The notes below the pieces were generated by a model, which did not search any database, had not been told where the DNA came from, and was given only the letters and a program-made list of their open reading frames with translations. Shown one piece after another: positions 25,201-34,700 of a DNA stretch of 64,000 nt. The stretch's first letter is position 1; every line of letters starts with the position of its first letter. Source of the stretch: Bacteroidales bacterium (GTDB taxonomy: Bacteria; Bacteroidota; Bacteroidia; Bacteroidales; UBA932); assembly GCA_017519865.1 (NCBI GenBank), contig JAFWRQ010000036.1, forward strand, positions 16,238 to 80,237. The letters run 5' to 3'. A program made the position numbers and the translations under genes.

Positions 25201-27653
25201 GAATACGGAAGCGTCTGGGTTGTGAAACTCTCGTCACCGCCGCTTTCCTCGACCGAGGTTACGATAAAAGCGGACAAGAGGCCCGGAGCATCCTTGGCGG
25301 CCGGCAGGTTGAAGGCCGGCTCGGCCGTACCGTCAGCAGAGAGGACGGTACGGAACAGTTCGTGCTCGCTGGCTTCGAACGATGCGGCGGGATTGCGGAA
25401 TATGTACCCGTCGAAGCCCTTGAAGGAGGATGCTCCCCTGCTGAGGGTCATCGTGGCATGGGCATTCAGGCCGGAGGCGGGAACGCCCGTCAGCCAGGAC
25501 GAGGTGAGGCGCGCCGACGCGCGTGAGCCTCCTGCCAGGGCGTTTCCGCCCAGGTCGAGGTCGACCTTGAGGCGGTTGGGCTTGATGGTCTCGATGCGGA
25601 GGCTCTTGTGGAAAGCCGATCCGCCCACCTTGACGTATGCATTCCACAAGCCGGTGGGATCATCGGCGGAAGTGATGACCGGGAATGTATAGAATCCGTC
25701 CTGGCCGGAGGAGACCATCCGCGTATAGAACTGTCCCTGAGGAGTATAGAGTTCAAGGGAGGCGGGATGTCCCTCCGGAAGCTGCTTCACCTTGTCGGCA
25801 AGTATCATCGTCACGTGCAGAGTGTCGCCTGGCCGCCAGACGCCGCGTTCGCCATAGACGAAAGCCTTGAGGCCCTTGGTCACCGCCTGTCCCGACACGT
25901 CGAAACGGCTGAGGGATTTCTCGTATCCGTCCATCATCCTGAGGTAGCCGGTGGTCTTGCCCTTCCTGGCAATTACCGCGAAGGGCTTGCGGCTGACAGG
26001 GATCTCGGCGAGTCCCTTGGCATCTGTCTTGGCAGTGGCGAGGCGCTGGAGCTGGAAATCATATACTTCCAGGTCCACGCCTGACATCGGCTTGGCATCA
26101 TTGATGTCGGTCACGGCAGCCCACATCGTCTTTCCTCCGGCATATTGCGCGACGATACCGAGGTTGGAGGAGAGCAGGTTCACCGTCGGGAAACGTTCGG
26201 ACTGCATATAGTAGGACGGCTTTTCGGGATTGTCCCTGTCCTCCCAGTCATACAGGCTCCAGTCCGTATCATTGTCCCACCAATACGGACGCTGTACATC
26301 CCAGACCGCCTCGTCCTCCGCAGAGGGCGCACCGTCGGTGACGGGAATCATGCGCGGGACAGGCTTGCCCCCGTACAGCGAATACTCCTGGCGGAAAGAT
26401 AGCTTTATGCGATAGATGGCGCCCGGTTCCTGCTTGAACAGACCTGTCAGGTCCACGTTGAAGTCGTTCCAGGTGTGCAGGTCCAGGTCACCGTCCTGAT
26501 AGAGAGGGATCTGACGGCTGTATACCAGGCGGCCGGAGCGCCGGAGTTCGGTAGACCCGTTCAGGTCGTTCTCCTGCAGGAACAGGAGGATGTTGTCCTC
26601 GTAAATCTTTATGACCTTGACGTCGACGGCAGAAAGGTTGACCGCGCGGAAAGGTAGCACCAGGGAGCCCTCGTCCGGAAGGATGTTGCCATCCAGCGGA
26701 AGGACGACGGCCGGTGCCGGATCCGCGGCGGGGAAAGCGGTCCGGAACTCCTCGGAGAGGGCAAGGCCGGACGCGCTGCGGACGCCGCGGTGGACGACGA
26801 GCGAGATGTCGTCACCAGCGCCTTCATAGTAAATCCGCGCGCAGTTGTCGCGAATGTCCAGAGTCTGGCGGATCACGCCGGACAGTTCTATTAGGCCCTC
26901 CCTGGCAGCTTCAGCGGCAAGAGGCTCGCTGAAGCGGACCTCCACGCAAGGATTGCCGGTACGGGTGATGCGGGTATCGATGACCTTGAACACCCCTGTG
27001 GCAGGGATGACGGCCTTCAACGGTGACACGTCGTGGAAGCCGTTAACCCTCAGCCTTATGGTAACTGGCGTATCCTTTGAACCGCGGGCGATGCCGCCGG
27101 TCTCGAAGCGCCAGGCGGTGCCTTCGCCCGTCAGGGTGACGGGCGTATCCGGCTCCACGGTGAGCGAGATGTCCTCCAACGCCACGGGGGAACTCAGCGT
27201 GATGCCTCCCTGGAGCCTGGCCTCATCCGTGACGGTTATGCCGTCCAGCGAGAGCGAGGCCGTCTTCGGAACCGCACGGAAGCGGAAGGGGAAAACCTTG
27301 CAGGCCTTGTCCGGGACGTCCACGACATCGCCCAGCTGGAAATAACCTTCATAGACCGTATCTTCCTTGAGCGGTCCGTCAGGTACGAACTCGACCACTG
27401 TCGGGCTCAGCCACCGGGACATGCCCGGAAGGGCCGGCTTGAACTTGAAAAGCGCATCACCCTGCCGCTCGATGGGGACAGGGGCGGCAAGTTCCACGCG
27501 CAGGGCCGTGCCGTCCGGCACGACACCGCCCGTATAGGCTTTGACATAACTTGCAAAGGCCGCATCGGGCCCGTTGGCGCCCTGCCTGGGGGCGCAGGCG
27601 GCGACGGCCGCCATGATAAGGAGGAAACCGAAGAAACGGACGACTCTCATCAT
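22269..27653 (-). CDS. Bacterial alpha-2-macroglobulin lipoprotein (thioester type, YfhM-like)
   Basis: 1794 residues. The signal MMRVVRFFGFLLIMAAVAAC ends in a lipobox cysteine (about residue 20), so it is lipid-anchored. The chain has many macroglobulin beta-sandwich domains, a bait region before about residue 1180, and the intact thioester motif CTEQ at C1363-Q1366 within NYPYNCTEQLSARGL, then the helical thioester domain and a C-terminal receptor-like domain. Such proteins trap proteases that breach the outer membrane and protect peptidoglycan together with PBP1C, whose gene overlaps the end of this one. The upstream neighbour is a peptidase-like DUF5715 protein 10 bases away. Confidence 0.93.
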   Translation of the reverse strand: MMRVVRFFGFLLIMAAVAACAPRQGANGPDAAFASYVKAYTGGVVPDGTALRVELAAPVPIERQGDALFKFKPALPGMSRWLSPTVVEFVPDGPLKEDTVYEGYFQLGDVVDVPDKACKVFPFRFRAVPKTASLSLDGITVTDEARLQGGITLSSPVALEDISLTVEPDTPVTLTGEGTAWRFETGGIARGSKDTPVTIRLRVNGFHDVSPLKAVIPATGVFKVIDTRITRTGNPCVEVRFSEPLAAEAAREGLIELSGVIRQTLDIRDNCARIYYEGAGDDISLVVHRGVRSASGLALSEEFRTAFPAADPAPAVVLPLDGNILPDEGSLVLPFRAVNLSAVDVKVIKIYEDNILLFLQENDLNGSTELRRSGRLVYSRQIPLYQDGDLDLHTWNDFNVDLTGLFKQEPGAIYRIKLSFRQEYSLYGGKPVPRMIPVTDGAPSAEDEAVWDVQRPYWWDNDTDWSLYDWEDRDNPEKPSYYMQSERFPTVNLLSSNLGIVAQYAGGKTMWAAVTDINDAKPMSGVDLEVYDFQLQRLATAKTDAKGLAEIPVSRKPFAVIARKGKTTGYLRMMDGYEKSLSRFDVSGQAVTKGLKAFVYGERGVWRPGDTLHVTMILADKVKQLPEGHPASLELYTPQGQFYTRMVSSGQDGFYTFPVITSADDPTGLWNAYVKVGGSAFHKSLRIETIKPNRLKVDLDLGGNALAGGSRASARLTSSWLTGVPASGLNAHATMTLSRGASSFKGFDGYIFRNPAASFEASEHELFRTVLSADGTAEPAFNLPAAKDAPGLLSAFIVTSVEESGGDESFTTQTLPYSPFPAYVGVKFPSDGDLETGKDHTVRVAVVDAAGNRLSGRNLEYRVFKLQWSWWWEDNPDELNSYVNGSEARPVASGTLVSGAQDATFTLRAEAEEWGRYLVVVRDVAGGHVSGRTVIIDEPGYLGRAGREDPNALTMLTFSTDKASYLAGEKATVFIPAAAGGQALVSLENAGGVLSRQWVSTDGGKDAAYSFTVTPEMAPNFYVHITLVQPYSVTANDLPLRLYGVRRVSVENPGSHLEPVVKAPDTVEPEKTFKIQVSEKSGKPMTYTLAVVDEGLLDLTAFKTPSPWDAMYRTEALGVKTWDLYDQVIGFRGGPIGPMLSIGGDQENIRAARKDNRFNPVVRFLGPFTLKKGTATHEITLPMYIGSLRVMVVAGHDGAYGSADRTVTVKSPLMVLSSLPAQVCNGEQVVLPVNVFALSDDIRSAKVTVKAEGALQMDGSPTATATFTEAGDQVVRFSLKAVGEGAAKVTVEASGASHKASEIIDIQVVNPNPETVTVRQEMLPGGKSVTFDAGEGSTLELAGFPAVDASGLFRTMKNYPYNCTEQLSARGLTLLHLLPQLSEADAAAAKELLPGIIHQIYSRQRSDGGFSYWSGGTVSDSWVSSMAGQFLAEASAAGFEVQKDVIDSWKRFQTNLSQAYRRAGNAAFSELDECYRLYTLAVAGDAASGAMNRLKEAGDLSERAAWMLAAAYAAGGKSKSAEELISRISGVSDNLGSGDFPYGSSLRDKSVILLAQTLVGRLQDAVPTAQEVAAEINKGWYSTQEAAFAAMAMDRLFAKVDAQSIRAEVGGEAVTSAQSVFTKPVSGRVEVKNTMDELLYATLTTVSRAPASTPVAAASSGLQISVSYQNADGTPLNPASVKQGTEFTAVVKVSNPSSRDYRSLALSERIPSGWEILNDRLRGGAGDGEADYRDIRDDRCNWFFDLPHGKSRSFTLKLRAAYEGVYTLPAVTCSAMYDPHVAANTASGSAAVTR

Positions 27654-27663
27654 AACTATCTAT

Positions 27664-28374
27664 TTATTTTGCTTTCACGGTAACGTGGAAGCAGTTCTGT
27701 TGCCTTTCATATTTCACGAAACAGGTGTTCGGCGTATCGTGGAAGTCCTTGAGCACTTGGCTGAGAACGGCACGGAGGTACTCCGGAGGCACATCTTCGT
27801 ACGGACGGCCGCGAAGGTCGGGAACCTTGACGTAACGCCAGTACGACAAGTCAAAAGTCGTTCCATAACTGTGGGTGGAAACCTCTGCGGCATTGATATT
27901 CCCTTTGCGGAGCCTGGCCACGTCATCCTCGGTACGCAGCACTGAGGTGACCACCAGCCTGTGAGGGTTGAGCCCCTTTGAACTCAGGGAATCCTGGAAG
28001 GCCCGCCCGATGTCATCCAGCAGGCTCTTGGCCGAAGGGATAAGGTAAGGGATGGAATAGGTCAAAGAGTCGATCACATATGTGTCGGTATCCTCCAGCC
28101 TGACCAGTTTGGACTTGATCTTCTCCGCCGCTTCCCTGTCGGCCACGGGAGGGACTCCGATGGCCTGGGCCACCGCCAGTTGGGTATCGTTCAGGTCGTT
28201 GAACTCCTTGGAGAAATTCACGTCGTAGATACGGACGGGATGGTTCTCAATCGGTCCGAGAGCCAGCCACCGGCGCTCCTTGACGCAGGACCTTGCGCTG
28301 AAGAAGACATAAAGGACAAGGCCTGCAGCCAGAACGGTCCCGGCTAGCTTGAGATAATTACCAAACCTTTTCAA
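27664..28374 (-). CDS. DUF5715 family protein, M15 peptidase-like
   Basis: 236 residues with an N-terminal membrane anchor (LKLAGTVLAAGLVLYVFFSA). The core has LVVTSVLRTEDDVARLRKGN and then STHSYGTTFDLSY, the SxHxxGxxxD pattern that binds zinc in D,D-carboxypeptidases of peptidase family M15; a second zinc histidine may be in the last 20 residues (NCFHVTV). I infer a periplasmic peptidoglycan-trimming or binding role, consistent with the downstream alpha-2-macroglobulin and PBP1C genes. The start is the TTG at 28374: no ATG or GTG is in frame between the -7 box (28397-28404) and the membrane helix, and starting later would remove the helix. Confidence 0.75.
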   Translation of the reverse strand: MKRFGNYLKLAGTVLAAGLVLYVFFSARSCVKERRWLALGPIENHPVRIYDVNFSKEFNDLNDTQLAVAQAIGVPPVADREAAEKIKSKLVRLEDTDTYVIDSLTYSIPYLIPSAKSLLDDIGRAFQDSLSSKGLNPHRLVVTSVLRTEDDVARLRKGNINAAEVSTHSYGTTFDLSYWRYVKVPDLRGRPYEDVPPEYLRAVLSQVLKDFHDTPNTCFVKYERQQNCFHVTVKAK

Positions 28375-28396
28375 AAGACAATCATTTGTGGTCTTA

Positions 28397-28404
28397 CAAA
28401 TATA
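28397..28404 (-). promoter_or_regulatory. -7 element of the DUF5715-A2M-PBP1C-CreD operon
   Basis: TATATTTG on the minus strand, an exact TAnnTTTG. It sits directly after the terminator of the preceding esterase gene, so its -33 position overlaps that hairpin. Leader to the TTG start is about 17 bases. Confidence 0.55.
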
Positions 28405-28411
28405 ATGAAAA

Positions 28412-28450
28412 ACCCGCGCCTTTCACCGAAAAATCATGAAAAGCGCGGGT
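28412..28450 (-). terminator. Intrinsic terminator of the susC-susD-esterase operon
   Basis: ACCCGCGC (28412-28419) pairs with GCGCGGGT (28443-28450); the stem continues inward for five more pairs after one C-A mismatch. Read leftward the hairpin is followed by TTTTTCATT. It ends the leftward transcript about 40 bases after the esterase stop. Confidence 0.75.
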
Positions 28451-28492
28451 CCCGATCAAATGAAGCGATCCAGTATGTTAGGTTTTAGAACC

Positions 28493-29632
28493 TTACTTCC
28501 TGAACAGAAGTTGGGCGAACTCATAGAGACTGCGTCTCCAGGTCTGCCACTCGTGAGCGGTAAGGGGCGACTCGTAATAGTATGCATTGAGCCCGAGTCC
28601 CTTCACTTTCTCGACGACAGCCTTCGGCGCTTCTCCGCGGGGGTTCTCGACTTCGCGGCTGCCATAGCTTACGAAGGTGAGCCTGTTGAGCTTGAGGAAG
28701 TCAGGGTTATCCTGAAGATCCTTTTCCGAGATCGTTCCGCCACTGAAGAGGCCTATCGAATTGAACACGTCAGGATGCGCGAGGGAGATCTGCCTGGTCT
28801 GCATGCCACCCATCGACAGCCCGGCGAGAGCGCGGTGCTTACCGTCGGCATATGTGCGGAAGTGCGAGTCGATATAGGGGATGACATCCTTGATGAGGAT
28901 ATCGGGGAACCTCTGGAACGCCTGCTGGTTCATCGAACCGTCCTGGCGGGCAGACATGTCGAAAGGATGCGAGGTCTCGCCGTTCTCCATCACGATGATG
29001 AACGGCAGACATTTCCCGTCTGCGATGAGGTTGTCCATAATCCATCCGCAGTGGCCCTGACGGCTCCACCCGGTCTCGTTCTCGGTATATCCGTGCTGGA
29101 GATAAAGGACAGGATAACGCGTCTTAAGGTTATCGTCGTACATCGGCGGAGTATACACGAACACATGCCTGTGCTCACCCGTAACGGACGACATGATGTA
29201 AAGTTCGCGGATCTGTCCGTGAGGAACGTCCCTGAGGGCATACTTGTCCTGGTCGTGGGCAGGTATCTCGATCTGGGTGCGCTCGGCACCCGATCCGTAG
29301 AGGAACACGCTGTTGGGATCCGGCACTTCGACACCGTCGACGATGATGGCATAGTAGTGATTGCCCTCGTCAAACGGCTGGGTTGAGGTACCGGTCCAGT
29401 AGCCTTCGGTATCCCTGGACATGGGGAATACTATTCCGTTCACCTGGAACTGTACCCTATAAGCTTCCGGGGCGAAAACCTGATTGCGTACGTATCCCTG
29501 GGAATTGGCTTTAGGGTATTCCTTGCCCCACTGGTTGGTGGACAGGCTTACAAAGTCTTCCTTCACTTCCTGTGCATATGTGGCACCTGCCAGGACAAGC
29601 GATGCTAAAATGGTAACGATTGTATTTCTCAT
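28493..29632 (-). CDS. Secreted esterase with N-terminal E-set domain (CE1/esterase D type)
   Basis: 379 residues from ATG 29632, with signal peptide MRNTIVTILASLVLAGATYAQ. Residues about 45-125 are an immunoglobulin-like E-set domain resembling CBM48 (YRVQFQVNGIVFPM, EGYWTGTSTQPFDEGNHYY). Residues about 140-379 are an alpha/beta hydrolase: YPVLYLQHGYTENETGW for the oxyanion region, GLSMGGMQTRQ with the nucleophilic serine, and the terminal LTAHEWQTWRRSL with the histidine. Enzymes of this kind remove feruloyl or acetyl groups from plant polysaccharides. It is the third gene of the susC-susD operon, 22 bases after susD, so it probably processes the same glycan. Confidence 0.87.
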   Translation of the reverse strand: MRNTIVTILASLVLAGATYAQEVKEDFVSLSTNQWGKEYPKANSQGYVRNQVFAPEAYRVQFQVNGIVFPMSRDTEGYWTGTSTQPFDEGNHYYAIIVDGVEVPDPNSVFLYGSGAERTQIEIPAHDQDKYALRDVPHGQIRELYIMSSVTGEHRHVFVYTPPMYDDNLKTRYPVLYLQHGYTENETGWSRQGHCGWIMDNLIADGKCLPFIIVMENGETSHPFDMSARQDGSMNQQAFQRFPDILIKDVIPYIDSHFRTYADGKHRALAGLSMGGMQTRQISLAHPDVFNSIGLFSGGTISEKDLQDNPDFLKLNRLTFVSYGSREVENPRGEAPKAVVEKVKGLGLNAYYYESPLTAHEWQTWRRSLYEFAQLLFRK

Positions 29633-29654
29633 ATTGTATGCTGATTGAAAATTA

Positions 29655-31664
29655 TTACTTGGTAGCATTCTGGTCGGCGGCAAGCGGCCAGTAAGGATTC
29701 TGGTAGATCACCGAAGCTGAAGCGTCCGTGCCGGACTCGGAAGTGATGAGCAGGTGGTTGATGGCGATAGGGTTAAGGTAGTGGGCCATCTTCCACGTTG
29801 CGCCGTTGAAGCCGTTCATACCGGTCTTCTTCTGGAACAGGCGCAGGTACTCGCTCTCCGATTTGGAAGAGACATTCGCCTTAGGATCGGTCGGGCCTTC
29901 GATCAGCCTGCCTTCATACCACTCCTCCATAGGTGTATTCCAAAGATGGAATCCCTCGAAGTGGTAAGGCTTGGTGATCAGCTGGTCCATCGAACGCCAG
30001 CGATGGAGGTCCATGTCGCGGAAGCCCTCGGAAAGAAGCTCCATGCGGCGCTCACGGCGGATGTTGTAAAGGGTCTTGTCCGTGAGGACGTTTCCTCCCG
30101 AATATGCAGCCCAGTCGAACTCCGCCTCCTTTGACATATCAGTAGCAGCAACGGTGGCGTTGATGTCGTCGCTGGTCTTCGCACGCTGGCGGAGAGCCTT
30201 CCAATAACTTGTAGCGGTGCCGTCAAGATTGCCCGTGAGCTCGTAGCTTGCCTCCATATAGTTGAGGAGAGCCTCAGCAGCGCGGAAGATGACGAAGTCG
30301 GTGTAACTGCTGAACAGCACGAATTGCGAGCGGCTCTCGGAACAACCCTTGCGGATCGTGTAACCGGTAGCATACGAACGGTCGTTGTCTGCTCCGAGGA
30401 TATCCGGTGCCGGTTCGACCTCGACGAACTCGTTTCCGGAAAGGTCGTCAAGATTCTTGAAACCGTTGATCTGGCCCTTTGACTTCAAAAACAGGAAGAG
30501 TCTGCCATCCCTGTTCTGGCGCACATCGGTAAGGGTCTTGTCTCCAAGATAATAGCCGTCGCCATCGGCATATGTGCCGTGGGTGTAGACAGGGGTACCG
30601 TCCGCCATAAGGAAGTTCTGGACACAGGCACGGGTCAAGCCCACCATTCCGTTTCCACGGCCGGCCTGGACAGCCATGCTGTGATTGGCCTTCTTGAAGG
30701 CATAATCCCTCCACAAGAGGACTTCAGGATAACTGTCGAGCTGGTCCTCCGAAGCGAACATCTCATAATACGGATTCGGTGCATCAGCGCTGGTCTGCGG
30801 CAGGTGTCCGGGGTTGGCTGTGAGGCTTCCCACATACTTGTCGCCGACGATCTTGGCAGCATCCTTCGACTGGGTGAGGAACCAGTTGATCTCATTGTCG
30901 ATGCTTCCGGAGGGGAAACTGTAAGAGGGCGTAGCCTTTGCACCGGGCCACTCCGCAGTGCCAGGGACGAATGCGGTCCCCTTGAAGTACTTGAGCCAGG
31001 TTCCCTCATACAGGGCGACCCTGGATTTGAACAGATAGGCGGCGTCGACATTGATCCTGGACCTTGTGAGCGTCATTCCGTTCATATAACTGATGGCCGT
31101 ATCAAGGTCGTTGAGGATGAAACGGGCGACTTCGTTGCGGGGTGAACGCTTGCTGGCCTCGGTAAGGACGGCAAGGTCATCGGGAAGGACTTCGGTTACG
31201 ATAGGATAGTCGCCGAACATCTGGAGCTTGTCGAAATACCAGAAAGCGCGGAGGAAATAAACCTCGCCGATCATATGCTTGATCTTGTCCTGGTTTCCGG
31301 AGATCTCGCCTGCCTCGAACTTGGGCAGAACCTGCTCGAAGAAGAAGTTGAGGTAATACAGGCCGGAGAAATCCCAGTTGGAATCCGATGCGGGAACCTT
31401 CCAGAGGTTGGACGTGTACTTGTTGGCGATATTCGTGCCCTGCTGATTGTCAGTATTGTTATCACGGGCGAGGGACGCCCCGGGAAGGATTGACTGATAC
31501 TCCTGCATCAGGACAGCCTCGACTTGGCTTTCTGTAGAGAAATAAGCTTCAGGGGCGATGGATGACATTGGCTCCTGATCGAGGAATTCGTTGCAGGAAA
31601 CAGCGCCAGACAGAAGGACAGCTCCAGCCATCAATATCTTAACGGATAATGCTATATTTTTCAT
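29655..31664 (-). CDS. susD: SusD/RagB family glycan-binding lipoprotein
   Basis: 669 residues, in the large half of the family. The signal MKNIALSVKILMAGAVLLSGAVSC ends in the lipobox cysteine and leads into NEFLDQEPMSSIAPEAYFST, the typical SusD start. TPR-like helices follow (IGEVYFLRAFWYFDKLQMFGDYPIV near 130-155) and the C-terminal part has the family RRERRMELLSEGFRDMDLHRW. It forms the lid over the SusC channel at the cell surface and binds the oligosaccharide. It lies 36 bases downstream of susC. The natural glycan is unknown; the neighbouring esterase and GH2 enzyme suggest an acylated plant or mucin-type polymer. Confidence 0.95.
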   Translation of the reverse strand: MKNIALSVKILMAGAVLLSGAVSCNEFLDQEPMSSIAPEAYFSTESQVEAVLMQEYQSILPGASLARDNNTDNQQGTNIANKYTSNLWKVPASDSNWDFSGLYYLNFFFEQVLPKFEAGEISGNQDKIKHMIGEVYFLRAFWYFDKLQMFGDYPIVTEVLPDDLAVLTEASKRSPRNEVARFILNDLDTAISYMNGMTLTRSRINVDAAYLFKSRVALYEGTWLKYFKGTAFVPGTAEWPGAKATPSYSFPSGSIDNEINWFLTQSKDAAKIVGDKYVGSLTANPGHLPQTSADAPNPYYEMFASEDQLDSYPEVLLWRDYAFKKANHSMAVQAGRGNGMVGLTRACVQNFLMADGTPVYTHGTYADGDGYYLGDKTLTDVRQNRDGRLFLFLKSKGQINGFKNLDDLSGNEFVEVEPAPDILGADNDRSYATGYTIRKGCSESRSQFVLFSSYTDFVIFRAAEALLNYMEASYELTGNLDGTATSYWKALRQRAKTSDDINATVAATDMSKEAEFDWAAYSGGNVLTDKTLYNIRRERRMELLSEGFRDMDLHRWRSMDQLITKPYHFEGFHLWNTPMEEWYEGRLIEGPTDPKANVSSKSESEYLRLFQKKTGMNGFNGATWKMAHYLNPIAINHLLITSESGTDASASVIYQNPYWPLAADQNATK

Positions 31665-31700
31665 ATTACTGTTGATTTCTGTTAAAACCGATTCGGCGAC

Positions 31701-34700
31701 TTAGAAAGAAACGTTTATACCAAACGAGGTGGTACGGGAGAGAGGATATGCGTTTCCGCCGTCACCTCCTGTGATCGTCTCTGGATCCAGTACCTTACAG
31801 CACTTCTTGAAAGTCAGCAGGTTGTCGGCAGAGAAGAAGAGGCGGAGCCTGGAGATGCCCATCTTGGTGGTGAAGGATTGAGGGAGCGTATATCCGACCT
31901 GAAGGTTCTTCAGACGTACATAGGAAGCATCCTGAAGGTACTTTGTCTGGACATTCTGGTTCTTGTTGGTACCCCACATTCCCTGGACCGGCCTGGGATA
32001 ATAAGCGTCGGTGTTGGCGGGAATCTCGTGTCCGGGAAGTCCGATGGGCTCGGCACGGAAGTAATCCTCGTGTACGGTGTATCCGCACCAGAACCACATA
32101 TTGTATCCTGCAGCTCCCCAGAACTGGCAGCTGCTCACCCATACGTCGTGCTGAGCAACACCCTGGAAGAACACTCTGGCATCGAATCCCTTATAATCTG
32201 CCGAAAGGGTAAGGCCGAAGAAATAGTGCGGGTTCGAATTGCCGATGATCTTGAGGTCGCCGTGGTCTTCGAGGGTCTGGGCGCCCTTGGTGATACCGGG
32301 CTGTCCGTCAAGGTCTGCATACATTATGTCTCCGGCATCCCACATCGATCCGAGAGCGGACTGGCCGCCGACCTTGTCAAGGTGGGCCTGCATCTCCTCG
32401 CCAGTCTTGGCGATGCCCACGGTCTCGAATCCCCAGATCTCTCCGGTCTCATGGCCTTCATTATAGCTGTTGATCGAGTGAGTGGGGTTGTTGGGATACT
32501 TGAGGATAATGGTCTTGGAATCGGAGATATTGGCGGCAATGCTATATCCTAGACCGTTCCTGAGGCGGTCTTTCCAAGTGATGTTGAATTCCCAACCGGT
32601 GGTCTTGAGGTCGCAGTTGTTGGCACGGGGGGCGCTGAGGCCGAGCGTCGCAGGAAGGGTTGCGGCAGGGCCGACCATATTGTAGGTATAGCGCGAGAAC
32701 AGTTCTGCGGAGCCCGTCAGACGGTTGTTGAGTGCGCCGAAATCGACGGCGGCATTGTAGCTCGTGACTTTCTCCCAGGTCAGGGCGGAGCTGATGAGGG
32801 CGCCGACCCTGGCGGTATTGACATACTCGCCATTCTGGAGCCACGTACCGTTCGAAGTACCGAGGGTCATCGTCCTGTAAGTCGGATAGTAGCCAGCGGT
32901 ATTTTGGTTGGCCAGGGTACCATAAGACAGACGGAGCTTGAGAAGGTTGACCGTCGGTCTCAGTCTCTCCCACCAGTCTTCCTGAGCGATATTCCAACCG
33001 GCTGAGAATGAAGGGGCCCAGGTCCAGCGGGAATCCGCACGGAATCTAGAAGAACCGTCATAGCGGAGGTTCGCCTCGAAGAGGTACCTGCCCTTGTAAT
33101 CATAGTTGAGACGGCCGAAGAAACCTGCAGTCGACCACTGGTAAGCATTACCGCTGATGACGGGAGCCTTCGCCTCACCCTGCGTATCAAGGCCCGTAGT
33201 CAGGTCAAGTACAGGAAGCGAAGCGTCCTGGACGCCGGTTCTCAAGACCGAGAAGGACTTGGAGATCTCGTGGTCGGACTGGAAACCGGCCATCACATTG
33301 AAGTTGTGGTCGCCAAGGGAGAACTGGTAGTTCGAGTAGATGTTCCAGTTGTAGTGGTTGCTCTTGGTATTGGAGTTCGTCAGCTCGGTATCGGAGTTGG
33401 TGGGGATGGGATCGCCGTTCACATCGTGCTCGATGAGAGGGAGATTCAGGAGCTCGCGGTTGCGGTTCATGATCCTTGCATTGAACTCGAAATGGGTCTT
33501 CCAATTCTTGATCGGTTCAAGGACGAGGGTTCCCTGCTGGGAATAAGTGTCCGTCACAGACTCGTCGAATCCGCTCTCGGCCCACTGCTGGGGGATACAG
33601 CCGCCGGAGCCGTTGCTGGAGAAGTAACCGTTCTCGTCGTATACCGGGAGGTTCGGCCATGCGTTACGTCCGATTCTCCAATAGTTCGCATCCATATAGC
33701 TGGCCGGCGTATGGGTCTTGCTCCTGATGAAACGCTCGTTATAGGAAATCTGGGCCCACTTCGTGACGTCGGCGGTAATGTTAGCGGTCACATTGTAGCG
33801 CTGGGAGTTGTCCTCGCCGTACTTGATCATACCGTTGACGTCAGTGTAACCGAGGGACACATAGTATCTGACGCTGTTGGTGCCGCCGGACACGCTTACG
33901 TTGTGCTCCTGGGAGAAGGAATTCTTCTTATAGAGCTCGGCGAACCAGTCGGTGTTCGCATAGCCGTAAGTATACGGGTCATAATCCGGCTTGCCCCAGG
34001 TCTTGCCATCCCTGGATTTCGGGATACCACCTTTAATAGTACCACCGGCAGCCTGGAAGTCAAGCATCTTCTGGAGAGTGTCATCCTTATAAATCTGAGC
34101 CCTGGCGCCATTCTTGGCGGCGCTGTTGAAGTACAGGGCAAAGGTATAGGAGTCCATGGTCTGAGGGACGATGGTAGGGCTCTGGAAACGGAAGTTGTTG
34201 TTGTAGCTGACCGTAGCCTTTCCTGCGCTTCCCTTCTTCGTCGTGATGAGGATGACGCCGAATGCAGCCCTGGAACCATAGATGGAAGCAGATGCGGCAT
34301 CCTTAAGGACGGAGATGCTCTCCACATCCTGGGGATTGAGGGTATTGATGTCGCCCTGCATTCCGTCGATGAGGATCAGGGGGGCGTCACTGGACTCTCC
34401 GGCGATGGTTCCGGTACCACGGACCTTGATCTGCATCGTCTTGCCGATGGATCCGTCGTTCGTCGTCACCTGGAGACCCGGGAGCACACCCTGGAGGGAG
34501 GAAGGAAGGTCCCTGACCGGACGGGACTTGATGTCGTCCGCAGTGGCGACGGCGACAGAACCGGTAAGGTTCACTTTCTTCTGCGAAGCGAATCCGACGA
34601 CGACGATCTCATCAAGAAGGGTGGTGTCTTCTTTGAGAACGATGTCATAGGTCGCCTTATTGGTGACTTTTACCTCCTGTGAATAGAATCCTACTGATGA

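Noticed and set aside
28436-29386. 316-codon open frame on the + strand
   Set aside because: Antisense to the CE1-type esterase gene, which has a signal peptide and catalytic motifs.
33270-34682. 470-codon open frame on the + strand
   Set aside because: It is the antisense shadow of susC, made possible by GC-rich codon use. Its translation has no recognisable domain and no promoter or proper start context.
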